Assembly: GCA_963966185.1 (NCBI GenBank)
Contig: CAWZYM010000308.1
Location: 545,001-609,000 of the forward strand
DNA: 64,000 nucleotides
Direction of reading: 5' to 3'
From: Rhabditoides inermis
Lineage: Eukaryota; Nematoda; Chromadorea; Rhabditida; Rhabditidae
Shown: in pieces, positions 12,057 to 25,200 of the stretch
Layout of the letters: the number at the start of each line of letters is the position of its first letter
Numbering within the stretch: position 1 is the stretch's first letter
Translations under genes and position numbers: made by a program
The notes under the pieces: model-generated
The model's input: the letters and a program-made list of their open reading frames with translations, nothing else
Database searches by the model: none
Told to the model about the DNA's origin: nothing

Positions 12057-13936
12057 TGCCGAGATTGGCTCGGCCACCTGCAAACACAACAGTAAAACGA
12101 GAACCACAAACATATTCGTCACTCTGTACTCGCGGACAGTTTTATTGCACTAACACATAAGGTAGCTGGATTCTCTAAGAATACACTCGGAATATTTTAT
12201 TTTATGCCACGCATTCCCGCAATCTAAGAAGGGCGGATTGATTGCGTTTGGAGACGCGAGGGAGAGAGGGAGAGAGGGAGAGAGAGAGAGAGAGATGGGG
12301 AAAGAGAGAAGTGCGCCTACATTCCGCTCCTATAAGATTGCGTTTCCTGTGTCCTAACCTAACTAACAGAGTGCCTTGTCGAGATAAGAAACACAGAGAC
12401 AGAAATGTACAGTGCACGCTTTTTCAAACAACCAAGAACAGTGGTCGAATATGGCGGCATTCTGATAAATTAGCAGCTTTGGTGAAACCGAGTCGTGCAA
12501 AACACTACACTCTAGGTGAGTGAAAATCTAAATGAGATTGTGCAGATTATCTTCACTCTTCATAATCTTATAGTTCTTATAGACAAGCGCTCGCAAGAGT
12601 GGATATGAAGAAGATTTGTAGAAGATCGTAAGATCGACCGAAAAGAAAACATGGATATGCGAAATAGAAAGGCTGCCATACAATCACCAATACCTAATTC
12701 CCAGAGTGCGAGAATGTATGTATATGGGAGGAGAAAGGAAGGGAAGTAGAAAGAAAGAGACAGGAGTGAGAGAGAACGAGAGAGAAAGTGTGGATGGTTG
12801 ATTCCACATTCTGCAGACATCAAGCATTCTCCTCCCTCCCTCTCCCCTTCTACCCTCGGACCGCCATCGCTAATTAATTTAATAAATAAATCATCGAATT
12901 CGCGATGGCGCGTTGTTGCAAAATTAAAATTGAGGATGCGAGAAAAATGGCGATCACCGAGTTCTCTGAAAAGACCACGACGCTCTAACGAGAAAGAGAG
13001 GAATAACGAACATTTACGGGAGCAGAAAATGTATTACTTCGAAAAAGGAGCCGCGCTGATTCCCACATGCAGAGAAGAAGTGAAGTAATAGTCTCCAGGC
13101 AACCAAACGAGAGAGCGAGGGGGGGGGAGAAAGAGACTAATACTCCATACGAACATCAAATAAAACATGCATAAATTAGAGAGAGGACGCGAGAGTGGTG
13201 ATGATACGCGTATGCTATACACGCATCATAGTCGTCCCACCAAATGAGTTATCGAGCAGCACTGACACTCATTCCCGGAAGTATTAGCCAGCGGGTGGTG
13301 GGCAGTCAAATATGGAACGGAACTCTGTCCGCTTTGAGTGGAGAGACGCCAAAACGAGGGTCATCGATCCGAGAGAGAGGGCACACACAAAAACGAAGCG
13401 CGTGGCGGCGGCGGCGTGAAAAATGAGCCGTCGAGAGATGAGTTTGACGGCGTCGAGGGTCAGAGAGCGGCGAGAGAGCGCACAGCCACGAGAGGGCGCA
13501 GACAAAGGCCGACAGGGGAAACGGCAACACACGCAGACAGAACGCCTTTCTGATTGTGAGAGCAGTGCCCGGACAGAGTGGAAGACAATCCATCCGCCTT
13601 CGCCCCTAGACCGGAAGTGCATTCGACCGGACACCAGAGGCTGATACGCAGCGCTTGCTACGCAGCCAATCTGTCACCTCACTGCGCAATTATGCGAGCA
13701 CGACATTGTAGTAACACATAGATATGGTGAGTAGGGAGTATGAGAGAGAGACACTCACTCTCCATACAGAATCAATAGACTCTCAGTCTCAGGAGTGCAA
13801 GAGAGAGGGAGAGAGGGAGGAAAGAGAGGAAGAGAGAGGAGGGAAGAGGGGTATGGGATGAATTAGACGAGACAGGATGTCGCCAGCAGAGTGCGCAGAC
13901 GGACACTGATTTCCGGCGAGAGAGTGTTGCAATTCG

Positions 13937-13968
<32 letters not shown>

Positions 13969-14256
13969 AAAGAGAGAGAGGGGAGAGAGAGAAAGGGGAA
14001 CGAGGAAATTGAGAAACGCGATTATCAAATGATAGACGCCAGCCAAGGAGGCCTCGCGGAAATTTAGGAGAGCAGCGTCTCCTCGCAAGATTCCCTCCAG
14101 TAAACTCTGGTAATTGCGAGTAGCCCCGTCTCTCTCCCTCTCCCTCCCTCCCTCCCTCCCTCCCTCCCTCCCTCCCTCCCTCCCTCTCTCCCTCCCTCCC
14201 TCTCTCTCTATTTCTCTCTCTCTCTATTTCTCTCTCTCTCTCTATTTCTCTCTCTC

Positions 14257-14296
<40 letters not shown>

Positions 14297-15026
14297 AGAG
14301 GGAAAGACGTCTGACTGCGGCAATCAGCCCCAGGCGTGGAGATATATAGAGAAAACAAAGAATGGCGGCGGATTGCAATCGAAATGTCAGATAGGCTCTT
14401 TTTGCTCTGACATTCGATGCGGCCACATCTTGCGAACCCGAGAATCGAAAGAAGAGGCAGAGAAGAAAGTGACGGATTGCCCCGCAGCTATGTGTACTAA
14501 CACTAACATTACTAACTTTCTGACCTTTTATATATCACTTTTTTATCTAAGTTAGTGAGTGCATGTTTATTTATAGTTTGAGAACTCACAAAACGACGCA
14601 CATCCTAATTTCTTTTTACCCAGTGTAAAAGCAAAAGTACAGTTCTGCGAATGTGCGAATCGAAAACACGGGATAGTGTTTTCTAGATTGAGTTCCCTTC
14701 GCTCATTGCCTGTTTTTGGCGTTTTCCCCAGAATGAGGGATATAGTTTCCACTGGAACTAGATACTCTATCCCTTCTCTGTCTCTCTCTCCTCTCTCTCT
14801 CTCTCTATCTTTGCGAATCATAGCGCAACACAATACCTCGATGAATAAGAATAATAATTAGTAACTATGAATATACTTTACCTGTATGAAGTGGTGTATG
14901 AAACATTGGCAGTGTGACGGATGAATGATAGCATTTGTGGGACTTATAAAAGCCCTATCGATATTAGCCATCTTCCGCAACAAACTCATAGTTACCGAAA
15001 CTGAGCTGTTTGCCAATTAGAGATAT
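12057..15026. other. Intergenic region rich in purine/pyrimidine tracts
   Basis: Upstream of the alpha-arrestin gene and downstream of the 15027-17335 gene. Many (GA)n/(CT)n tracts occur: 12262-12300, about 13800-13850, 13937-13990 and a (CCCT)n/(CTCT)n block at about 14128-14295. Frames across these are low complexity and no exon is supported. Confidence 0.55.
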
Positions 15027-15845
15027 TCACACACACGCTTCATATACCTGTCCCGCAAACGCCTAATTAGTAGTATACAGACGTCGAGTTCCGTAGAATA
15101 GGAATACGGTAGTTACAGTATACCTGTGAGTTGAGACCGCACTCTTCCGGCCAGTTTTTGCACAATGTGGGAGCCGTATAGCGTATATACCTGAAATTAT
15201 AGTAATTCGTACCATTATCGTAGCGTTAAAAATGTACTTTCGCATAAACGAAATACGAAGAGGAAACACAAATGCGTGAAAACGACGCAACAAAAGAACA
15301 TAAGAACTTCTGTGTTTTATAGTTACGACAGAGAGTTGTAATTATCATTATATCAGTCTAAAGAAAATCAGAGGTTTTCTATCTATCTATGCCCTAGGGT
15401 ATCATTAGAAAAAAAAGTCGATTCGGCTGAAATGGCAAGTTGCTGTGGCTACTGAACAGACAGGAAGGAAGAGTTGTGAAATGTAAATGGGGTTGAGCGT
15501 ATTTGAAAAAAAAAACAAATGCAAGAATAAACATAGATAGTTTGTACTATCATTGCATTGGCTACTACACCAAAGAGCGCAGAACATTAAAAAAACGTTT
15601 TCTCGTAAGCGTAAGAACAGTGGATCTCCAAAGCGACTATGACGACGTTTGATAGATGACTGACCGATGTCTGAAGTGGAGCACATTGTGGACATACGAG
15701 TCGAGGTCTGTGAGCTTCTCCTTCAAGTCATCCACTGAGAGACGCATCGGCTCGTATCTGAAGAGAGAGAGAGGGGGAGAGAGAGAGAGAGAGAGCGGGA
15801 GGGGAAAGAGAGAAATGAGATAGAGGAGAGAGCGGGAGAGAGGGG

Positions 15846-15888
<43 letters not shown>

Positions 15889-17335
15889 TACCTGTCATTG
15901 TCCCCGTCTAGAACATCGTAGATGACGGTAGGAGTTATAAAGGACTGGAAGTGCAGTATACAAAGTCATATGCATTATTCATTGCACTTTCTACTTTATA
16001 GAATAGAAGTGCACTAACCCTGGTCCTCCTCTTGCCCCTCTCCTCCTCTGCTATGAGCGCAGAATGGATCTGCTCCATCCCTGCTCCTTCTCCTCCTTCT
16101 CCCTCCACATCAGTAGCAGTCGTGTCCTTGCTGCTCAGGTGTTCCAGGATTCGAGGATGCACCTATACACCCATGAGTTGAAATGGTTCATAGTGTAGTC
16201 TTAGCTATTACAAGATACAAGTAACAGAATTACACTGTTCATAGTATCTATCATTTACGAACCCTCTGAAACGTACCCTGGGAAAATCGATTTCCTTTCC
16301 TTCATACGCATCCACCATGTCTCCATCGTCGTCGAGGAAAACCTAGGTATACTGTAATTGTGAAACCTACTGTAGGACAGTGAATCATACAGTACACCTC
16401 ACCTTCCTCCTGACCAGAGGTGCCCGGCTGACAATGGGTGTTGGGTGAATTGGCTGATCTGCCAGGTCGATCGAGATGGATGGAATGCGAGTACTACAAA
16501 TGTTCGTTATCTTTCACTATAAACAGTCAAAAAGGTAAAATTAGCCCCCGATTCAAGTCACTACTCTGCGGTGAGGCGAAGGAAGACTTTATGTTATGCC
16601 TAACAATTTTCCAATATTCACGATTTTCATTAAAAGAATTAATTTGTTCACATAAGTTTCACTCGCACAATAAATAGAAGAGGAACATATTTTTTCAATA
16701 CGACGAAATCGGGTTTCCAAAATTCCAAATGTAACATATCCGCACACCGTTGCATCCGTCCTTCATCCGCGTGCAGACCGGGCCTATCCGTCGATGTTCC
16801 ATCACACACCACACTCCGCCGATCACTGACAGCAAGAGCTGACTTTCCATGTAAGTTGCGTACCTTGCATTACTATCCAGTCGCGTCCTGGCACTCACTT
16901 GATTGAGATCGAGTGAGAAGGAGCTGGTGCGAGAGGAGTCGAACAGACGAGCCGAGTCAGTCTCCACCTGGGAAGAGGTTCGGGGGAGGGAGGAAGAAGG
17001 GGGGAGAGGGAAGGAGACGGCCTGACCTGTGAGAGATTGGAGTGGAAGTCGAGTGGCAGTTGGACAGTCGTCATCATTGGTGACATCACTCGCGCACGCC
17101 AATGAGATTCCAGCGACGGGGGCCTGATGTGATGTAATGTTCATTGTAATCGTACATGGACATGGGAGCAATGAATATACAAAAGTACGAACTCAAGGGT
17201 GTACAGATATAACATTTGTGTGAATCTTCTCATAACCCACCTAGTAGCGATCGCAGACGTGTGCGCAGTCTCATCTTCTTCCAGTTCGTCTTCGAATGAG
17301 ACATGGTGTGGGTGGGGGTGGAAGGTACGGTACAT
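15027..17335 (-). CDS. Uncharacterised protein, about nine exons
   Basis: I do not recognise the family. On the minus strand a start at 17335 (M-Y-R-T-F-H-P-H-P) follows a CCTTCCAG acceptor. Exons then give an acidic stretch FEDELEEDE, a Ser-rich segment SSRTSSFSLDLNQ (about 16905-16972), IDLADQPIHPTPIVSRAPL (about 16420-16497), FLDDDGDMVDAYEGKEIDF (about 16275-16340), an acidic/Gly-rich exon (16022-16160), SFITPTVIYDVLDGDND, LSVDDLKEKLTDLDSYVHNV (about 15670-15755) and TAPTLCKNWPEECGLNSQ (about 15124-15190). It ends V-Y-E-A-C-V at 15027. Reading frame is kept across clean donors and acceptors in the C-terminal half, so the gene looks real. The junction between about 16500 and 16900 is not resolved and may hide an exon. 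Ser-rich and acidic character suggests a soluble regulatory protein, but no function is assigned. Confidence 0.5.
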
Positions 17336-18452
<1,117 letters not shown>

Positions 18453-18979
18453 AGAACGTCTCTTTTAACGCTTTACCAAAACAAAAACAAAGCTGGAAGG
18501 AGTGAACTCGACCGAGACACCGTCGGATGAAGCGGAGGTACGTGTAGAAATGTTTATCACAATTGTTTTGTCTTTCAGTCCTCGTCCCTCCCTGCCGAAT
18601 TATGGCTTCGCATAGCTCAATTTCTCGCGCCCGCCGACCTACCGGCATTTCAGGTAAAACCCATTTCAGGTAAAATAAACTATATTCACTTGTATAAGCG
18701 TTGCTGTTGCAGTCAGTGAGTCGACTGCACCGAGACATAGTGAAGGAGTTCAGTGAGAAGCTGAAGAGATTCGAGGTAGCGAGGATCACCATAAAGAGAG
18801 ACAACAAGGTATATCCGCTGTCCGAGTGCCTCTCTCATTCGTATTCCAGAATGACGTAGTACTGAAAGGCGCTGCCCCATCGAACAACGAACACTGCGAG
18901 GTCACATGGCGAGTATTGAGGAGGGCCCGCCCCTCATCTCTCTCTCCCTCCCTCTCTCTCCCTCCCTCTCTCTCTCTCC

Positions 18980-19023
<44 letters not shown>

Positions 19024-20437
19024 CATCAGTGTTTCACTAGTATATTTTCAGGAGCATCACCTTCAGTGATAAGGGAGTGTTGGTGGACCGAGTGCTGATG
19101 TCTGAGAGAGCCGACTACGTGAAGGACTACCCTCGACGCGTCTTCCCCTACTCAACTGACCTCATGCAAGCCATTCTGAACAGTATACTCAACAAGACAC
19201 GCATTGAAGCATGCGCCATTGTGAGAACATTTCTTGTCCAACAGTACTTACTTTCGTCTTGCAGGATCATTTCTGTGGTCGCGACTATTTCTGTGACAAC
19301 TACTATGACGTGTTCACTCCGTTCGTAGCCCACATCGAGAATCTTCATGTCGTCATGGACAACAGTCAGCCTAGTAAGCAAGCCAGTAACATTTCATGTT
19401 ACATAATTTCCAGGGCACGTGTTTCCGGTGAATGTGGAGAGGTTGAAGAGGCTGACAGTGTGTCTGCCGTCCGATCAGACAACATTTCAGTGGTTGAAGG
19501 TGGGAGTAGAAGAAAAGGCCTTATCAATAACGTTTATCTACATAACATACACGAATATGTGAATATAGCGGCAAATATGGAGCTGGTCCTAATTGGTGTA
19601 AACAATCAGCTACTTATGAGGAGCAATGTATGAGTAAATGGCGCGCTGCGCGCGCCACAGATCATAACAAACGAGAGTGTTCCTCCTTGCAGACGACCGC
19701 CCTCACCCAAGTGGACGATGCGTTCTTCGAGGCTTTTTCGGGGGATGTGTTCCGATTGCCTCGGCTGGTCACCACCAAAATATCCGTGCCAGCCATCAAC
19801 AGGCTTCTCAAGGTAGTTGAACGTATAACTACTTTAATTCATCTCAATTCAGGCCGTCTACAGTGACGAGCGAGTGTTCTCGATGCCCGCTGCCGTCACA
19901 CTGCCGTTTGCTTCCGGCGGATTGTACCCACAGGTATGGTCATTGCGTATGAGGCATAGCAAAATCAAATACGAGGAGATTCAAGTCCTTTTAGAAAAAA
20001 TCGTAAAGTTTAACAAATCTTGTCTCCCTTCAGGACGCGGCAGCTGCGGTTCTGGAAGGGATTCCGTTCACGCGTCTGCCAGAGGCCATCTATCCCAAGT
20101 ACGCATTCACGAGCGCCGCCGGGTGCAGATACCTCGTCAACATGTCAGACTGCCACGAGGGATACCTGTGAGTATCCTGTATAACTTATCTATTCAGATA
20201 TTAGATCCCCTCAACAGCTGTCAATCTGTCGACGATTACATGATGAATGACACTTCTTGCAGATTCTTCCAGCTGTCCCGCCACTACTCCCCTTCCAGAA
20301 CAACGCCCGCCTATCATGTAAACAGTGACGCTGGATCTGAAACAATCACTGAATACAATGTTTCCCATATTTCTTTTTCTTTTTCGTTCACGGTTTCCCA
20401 ATCGTTCCAGAAGATAGGGAAAGGCGTACATACTTGA
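18453..20437 (+). CDS. F-box protein
   Basis: Likely substrate adaptor of an SCF-type ubiquitin ligase. The F-box core is LPAELWLRIAQFLAPADLPAF (18579-18648) continuing in SVSRLHRDIVKEFSEKLK (18713-18808). Later exons give a long C-terminal domain: NDVVLKGAAPSNNEHCEVTW, the 19052-19220 exon (SDKGVLVDRVLMSERADYVK), DHFCGRDYFCDNYYDVFTPF (19266-19373), a 19416-19500 exon (VFPVNVERLKRLTVCLPSDQ), TTALTQVDDAFFEAFSG (19693-19812), VYSDERVFSMPAAVTLPF and the 20034-20168 exon. No LRR, WD40 or FBA signature is seen. The 5' end is not resolved, since no ATG joins the F-box exon in frame. The 3' end is either the TGA at 20168-20170 or, using the good donor there, a further exon ending at 20437. One junction (about 18910) may use a GC donor. 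Confidence 0.72.
19526..19632 (-). mobile_element. 3'-end fragment of a CR1-like non-LTR element, in an F-box gene intron
   Basis: The sequence (TTTATCTACATAACATACACG through TAATTGGTGTAAACAATCAGC) is an inverted, diverged copy of the 3' untranslated tail of the retrotransposon at 35990-37305. Only the tail is present, as expected for a heavily 5'-truncated insertion. Confidence 0.75.
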
Positions 20438-20703
20438 AAGGCGTACATAAAGCAACGTAGGACGAAGAGGATAAAGACATATTTAAAGACAAGTTTCAAA
20501 GACATGAGAGAGGATAAAGACATACTTTTTTTTCTTTCAGTCCTTTTCTTTTCATAGTCAGGCATGATCCCGACATGTTGCATGAGAAACGGAATGTCTG
20601 TGTTTACAGAGGTTAAAAACAAGCTGGAAAAGTCAAGTCTGTTTAATTGTTCAAAAACAACACGCATTGGAAAGACAATTTATTGACGTTACGCTTGGGT
20701 TGT
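20438..20703. other. Convergent 3' flanks of the F-box and MSP genes
   Basis: No gene is seen. The MSP poly(A) signal lies at 20679-20684. Confidence 0.5.
20679..20684 (-). terminator. AATAAA poly(A) signal of the MSP gene
   Basis: AATAAA on the minus strand, about 20 bases past the MSP stop codon. This matches the short 3' untranslated regions usual for MSP genes. Confidence 0.7.
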
Positions 20704-21143
20704 TCAAGGGTTGTACTCGATGGGGAGGTTCTTGCGGCGGACCATTCCGTCGCCCTGGAACCACTCGCGGCGGAAGGTCTTGGCGGCGCCGTCGGGGGTG
20801 TTGGTCCACTCGATGGTGATGCGGTCGTTGTTGGTGTCCTCCTGACCGTACTGGAAGGCGTCGCAAGAGACGGCCATCAGCACGGCCTCCTTGGGGTCGA
20901 GCACTCCGCACGGCGGGTCGACGCCGAGGCGCTTCATGTTGGTGGTCTTGATGGCCCATCCGATGCGGCGACCTCCAGCGTTAGTGATCTGAACGGGACA
21001 CAGTGAGAATCAATCGATATCAGTCGACATCGACAGCAGCGTACCTTGATGTGGTAGGTGTGCTTGTCATCGTAGGGGGCGTTGAAGACGATCTTGGTAC
21101 CCGGCTGGGTGTTGATATCTCCGGGAGGGACGGACTGAGCCAT
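20704..21143 (-). CDS. msp: Major sperm protein (MSP)
   Basis: Nematode sperm cytoskeletal protein. MSP dimers polymerise to drive amoeboid sperm crawling, and released MSP signals oocyte maturation. Two exons: 21045-21143 ([20 protein letters not shown] onward) and 20704-20988 ([20 protein letters not shown] through NLPIEYNP), joined by a 56-base intron with GTACGC donor and GTTCAG acceptor. The product is about 127 residues, the standard MSP length, with an immunoglobulin-like fold. The conserved segments [19 protein letters not shown] and [20 protein letters not shown] are intact. Small changes from the usual sequence (for example [10 protein letters not shown] in place of S-S-A-R-R-I-G-Y-G-I) mark it as a separate family copy. 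The start is fixed by the near-invariant M-A-Q-S-V-P-P-G-D. Confidence 0.98.
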
Positions 21144-21175
21144 AGCGAATGGATGCCGGCAGCCCGCCGCGCGCG

Positions 21176-21184
21176 CCTTTTATT
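21176..21184 (-). promoter_or_regulatory. Possible TATA-like element of the MSP gene
   Basis: AATAAAAGG on the minus strand, 33-41 bases upstream of the MSP start codon. The position suits the short leaders of MSP genes. The match is weak, and no clear GATA-factor site was seen nearby. Confidence 0.3.
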
Positions 21185-21340
21185 CGCCCCTCCAGACATG
21201 CTAATCAACGAGTTGCGATTAGCTGATGAATTACCGACGCCGAATGACTAATTTCGGTAGTCCTCATGAAATTATGCGAATTTTGACGACACATGACGGT
21301 GAAATGTTGTTTCGGGGGAGCGTCACGAAAGAAAAGTGTA

Positions 21341-21590
21341 GTAATAATGTTTATCTGCCGTGACATAATAAACATGAATATGTGAAATAGTGAACAGGAT
21401 ATGGCAAATATTGAGCTGGCCCTAGGCTAATTGGTGTAAACAATCATCTACTTATGGGGGCTCATACCTATAAAAAAACAGATAAAACGGGGTGTGGAGG
21501 GGAGGGGGAGGGGGAGAATGTTTAAATAATGAAAGAAAAATACAATAAACAAAACTAAGAAAGAAACGGGGGTGAGATACCAAATACTGA
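21341..21590 (-). mobile_element. 3' fragment of the CR1-like non-LTR element
   Basis: An inverted copy of the end of the 35990-37305 element. It includes the last codons of the reverse-transcriptase frame (region of GGGTGAGATACCAAA), the G-rich (C-rich in sense) run, and the tail with GTGTAAACAATCATCTACTTA. It lies upstream of MSP. Confidence 0.8.
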
Positions 21591-21753
21591 AGTACGAGCA
21601 ATTAAGAAAGCGCAACGCTATTTAACCCGATTAAACGTGTGTTTATCCGATGAGCATGCCCTAGTAATGCCAGACTACCTCCGGTTGAAGATGTTAGGGC
21701 TCACTACTCTATCCGGCGCAGTCATAGTGTCACACATTCCGCGTATCAATTAA
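21588..21753 (+). pseudogene. Reverse-transcriptase C-terminal fragment of another non-LTR element
   Basis: One open frame reads AIKKAQRYLTRLNV, then MPDYLRLKMLGLTTLSG, ending at TAA 21751-21753. The pattern (I-x-x-Q-R-x-x-T-R then Y-x-x-R-L-K-x-L-G-L) is the usual C-terminal end of CR1/Jockey-type reverse transcriptases. It runs opposite to the adjoining fragment, so two insertions abut here. Confidence 0.5.
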
Positions 21754-21759
21754 ACGTAT

Positions 21760-22278
21760 TTAGGACAGGTGGAACCTAGGAGCTGCATGTGTGCACATGT
21801 AGGTTTTCAACGATGTTGTATAAAGTGGTTCTGTGGTTTTGATCCATTTTTTAAACTTGATAAGGCTCTCCACTAACCAGAGGAGAGAGAGCCATCCTCC
21901 GTAGATGAAGTTTAGTGTATGGTGAACAAACTAACTGACACATATGATTACTTTAATGTTGTTGTTTGAGTTTGATGCTTAATTTCTATCAACAAACATT
22001 GTTTTGTTCGAACTAATGTGAATAGATAGTGATTAGTGAGTGCTGGGTGTATGGTGTGGTGTGGGACCTCGTTCGAAAGCTCCCATCTCACTCTATACAA
22101 CGGACACAACCTCCCGTACCTCAATGGTCTACTACATACGATAGAGTACGTAGAAACTAGTACACGTGTTCTTGTTCCAACTCGGCTGTGCAAATGACCT
22201 CATCAGGAATGCCCCGCCCACTTTTGTGGGCATAAATAGTGTCGGTCGGGGCTTGTGTTATTGCTGTTCGTTGTTCCG
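21760..22278. other. Upstream region of the phosphatase gene
   Basis: No exon seen. AT-rich unique-looking DNA followed by the start region of the next plus-strand gene. Confidence 0.45.
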
Positions 22279-25200
22279 ATGGCGCGTTGCCGTGCTGGAA
22301 TGAGGGTCATGTTGTGAGTGGACTCGCTTCCTCCCACACTACCCGCCTACTCGGCCACTCTTCCCATTGCTGCTGTCTCTCCCCCTCTCTGTCGCCTGCC
22401 CTTCCCGTCCCGCTCTGTCCAACCCTCCCTCCCCTCACACTCTCTCTTCCCCCCACTCTCCACTCTTCACCTTTCTTTCCAGATTTCTGTTCTTACTCTC
22501 TGCACTGGTCATCGCCACATCAGCTGTCGACGGAAAGAGTGGGTGGGATCGATCGATACTCGATCGATAACTGTTCGATATCAGGCTGTAATGTCCCGAG
22601 GAAGGACGATCCTCGAATGGAGTATGGGACGCTGACAGCTTGGATGGAGCAAGCGTGGAATGACAGGGAGAAGGAACACGTGGCAATCGAAGGGACGCGA
22701 CTCGCAGCTCTTGTCAAGGTATCAGCCTCCCCCATTCATATCCACAATCTATCCAGGATGTGTTCGACAACTGTAAGAACAACTGTTCTATCGGCGGATA
22801 TCTGAAGCACTTCCAGTACACTGGATCGGTACGTCTCCCTCCCTCCCTTCCTCTCCCTCCCTCTCCCTCTCTCATCCCCTCTCTTCTTTTCAGGATGGCT
22901 ACGTCTTGGGTGGTCTCGTTGTGTACGTGGTGTGTGTTGTATATGCCGTGTTGGTGATTTGTCGAGTGGTCGTCCGCCCTCACAAATGGCACACCAAGAC
23001 CACCTACGTCGAGTCGGAAATAGAAGAGGACGACGGCGCCACTGATCTACAGGCTGATCTACAGGCACAGATCGATGAGGTACTGTCAAGTCACTTAGGT
23101 ATACGATAGAGTACAGTAGCCTGTTTAGGCAGACAAGAAGGGAGCGGAGGGTCGTCGGCCGGCGGCGGGTGGAGATAAGAAGAGCGGTTCGAAGGGTTCG
23201 AAGGGGGCGGGGTCAGATGGACCAGAAGGGGCGGTAGAAGGCAAGACAACTGCACCCAGCAAGAGCGGGAGCACCGAGCAGCCAAAGACTAAGCGGAGGA
23301 AGAAGAAGGCAGGCGGATCGATAAGCGATCGATAATGTGGTGTGGTGGTTGTAGGGGAAGGGAGTGATGTTAGTGAAGGACGTGGCTGCACAAGAGGCGG
23401 CGGCGGCAGCAGCGTCTTCGGCTGAGACTGCCGACCAGGGAGGGAGTATAGTGAGGAGGAGAGTGCGCAAGCACATCTGGGTCACCATCATGAAGTGGAG
23501 ACGCAACGAGGCCATCAAGGTATCCACCACCAAGGTTCCTCATGATGACGAGTCTTTCCAGAGGGCAAAAACCCTTCTCTCCCTCATTCTTCTCGCTTAC
23601 ATGGCTCTTTCCTTCGCTCTCTTTGCCTCTTCCTTCTCCACTCTCTATTACATGGAACTGAAAATGCCCGAAAGAATCGCGGATGTGGGAGCGAGTGAGT
23701 CATCCGATTATCGATTGGTTGTCGATTGGTTACCGATTGCTTGTTTCAGACGTGAATAAGGAAGCTGATAGACTGGTGTGTAAGGGATACCAATACAAAC
23801 AGCTCGCGGATAAAATGCATGAGATGCCAGAGATACAGGTATACAAGTTATTACAATTACAACACTTTTTTGTTTTGTTTTAGAGCAATAACGTGACAAA
23901 AACTATCCAGCAGGATGTTTTTGAGGAAATCGAAAAGAAGTTGAGAGCAATCGAAACGCAAAATGTTAGTAAAACCTCAATTATATATGTCATAATTATG
24001 CAAATTATACACGTATTTTCAGAGCTATCTGGATCCGGCGTATAGAACGACAAGGCCTAAAATGGAAGACAAGTTTGAACTGTACAGTGACGCGAACAGC
24101 ATATTATCAAACCTGATACAAGACCACTACGATAACATAACAATGAAAGCTACTTTTGAAAAACTACGTAAACTTGTGAAAAAGGAAGAACCGAACTCTC
24201 TTCCGGTCTGTTTGAAAAGGATGAAGGAACGATTGGATAATAACTTCGCGGCCGGAGAGGTTTTTTTCCCGAATTGTGAATACTTTTACGATATTTTATA
24301 CATTACAGGGCAAATCTGCTATTGGAAAAATTAGGCTTGAGTTAGGCAATCCAGATACTCAATATGTGGTCAGTTTCTTTATTGATTCATCTTCTATTGA
24401 TCATCGTTATTTGAATTTTAAAAGTTTTTTTTAGAAAGTGAGAAGTCCTTTATCAACGACAAAAAGTTCTTTGTTGGAAGAGGTTTTGAAATTAAGAAAT
24501 CGATGACACACTGGCTTTGTTTTCAGGTGAAACAGATTGGGACAGATGTCGAAAAAAGATTCAAGGATATTTCACGAACGGTCATCATTTTATTGTTTTG
24601 TTACTATACGTTTAGTATAACATTATAGATTTCTCATTTGGCTCGCGGTGAGATGGAGATTTGGATGGCTGCAGTTTCCCCCATCTTGATTTGTGTTCTA
24701 TGCGTCATCAACTTCATACTATCCTTCTGTGTCAAAAGTGATATTTCCAATCTCGAAATGTTTAATTTCTTCTGTTTCAGATCCGAGGTGTTTTTACACT
24801 CTGGCTATTATTTCGTTTGCCAGCGTTCTTCTACCGTATTCCATAATGCTCTTGTGGGTTATGTAGAAAACATTCACTGACTATATGTTTTGTTTCAGAT
24901 ATTCTCCACGCAACCTCCAAAATGCATGTTACTACTTGTCGAATAATAATGACCTGGTTGCAAGTGAATTCGTCAAACATATATCCAACGATATCTCATC
25001 TAGGTACATTTGATTTGGTTAGAGTACTGCTTTTACTGCTTTGTTTCAGTGAGATTGTTGCTAAATGCGATGAAAAAGGGTCGTATTGGGAAGTGTTCAA
25101 AAATATATCGATGAAACATTTGGAGAATGGTTTATTTATTTGAAACAAATGACAAAAAAGTGATTTATTTTAGATATGGAACAAGTGAAGAAAGAAGTGG

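Noticed and set aside
13772..14323. 183-residue minus-strand frame rich in RERE and SLSL
   Set aside because: Low-complexity translation of purine/pyrimidine tracts.
20647..21006. 119-residue plus-strand frame antisense to MSP
   Set aside because: Exact shadow of the MSP coding strand; its openness follows from MSP codon usage.
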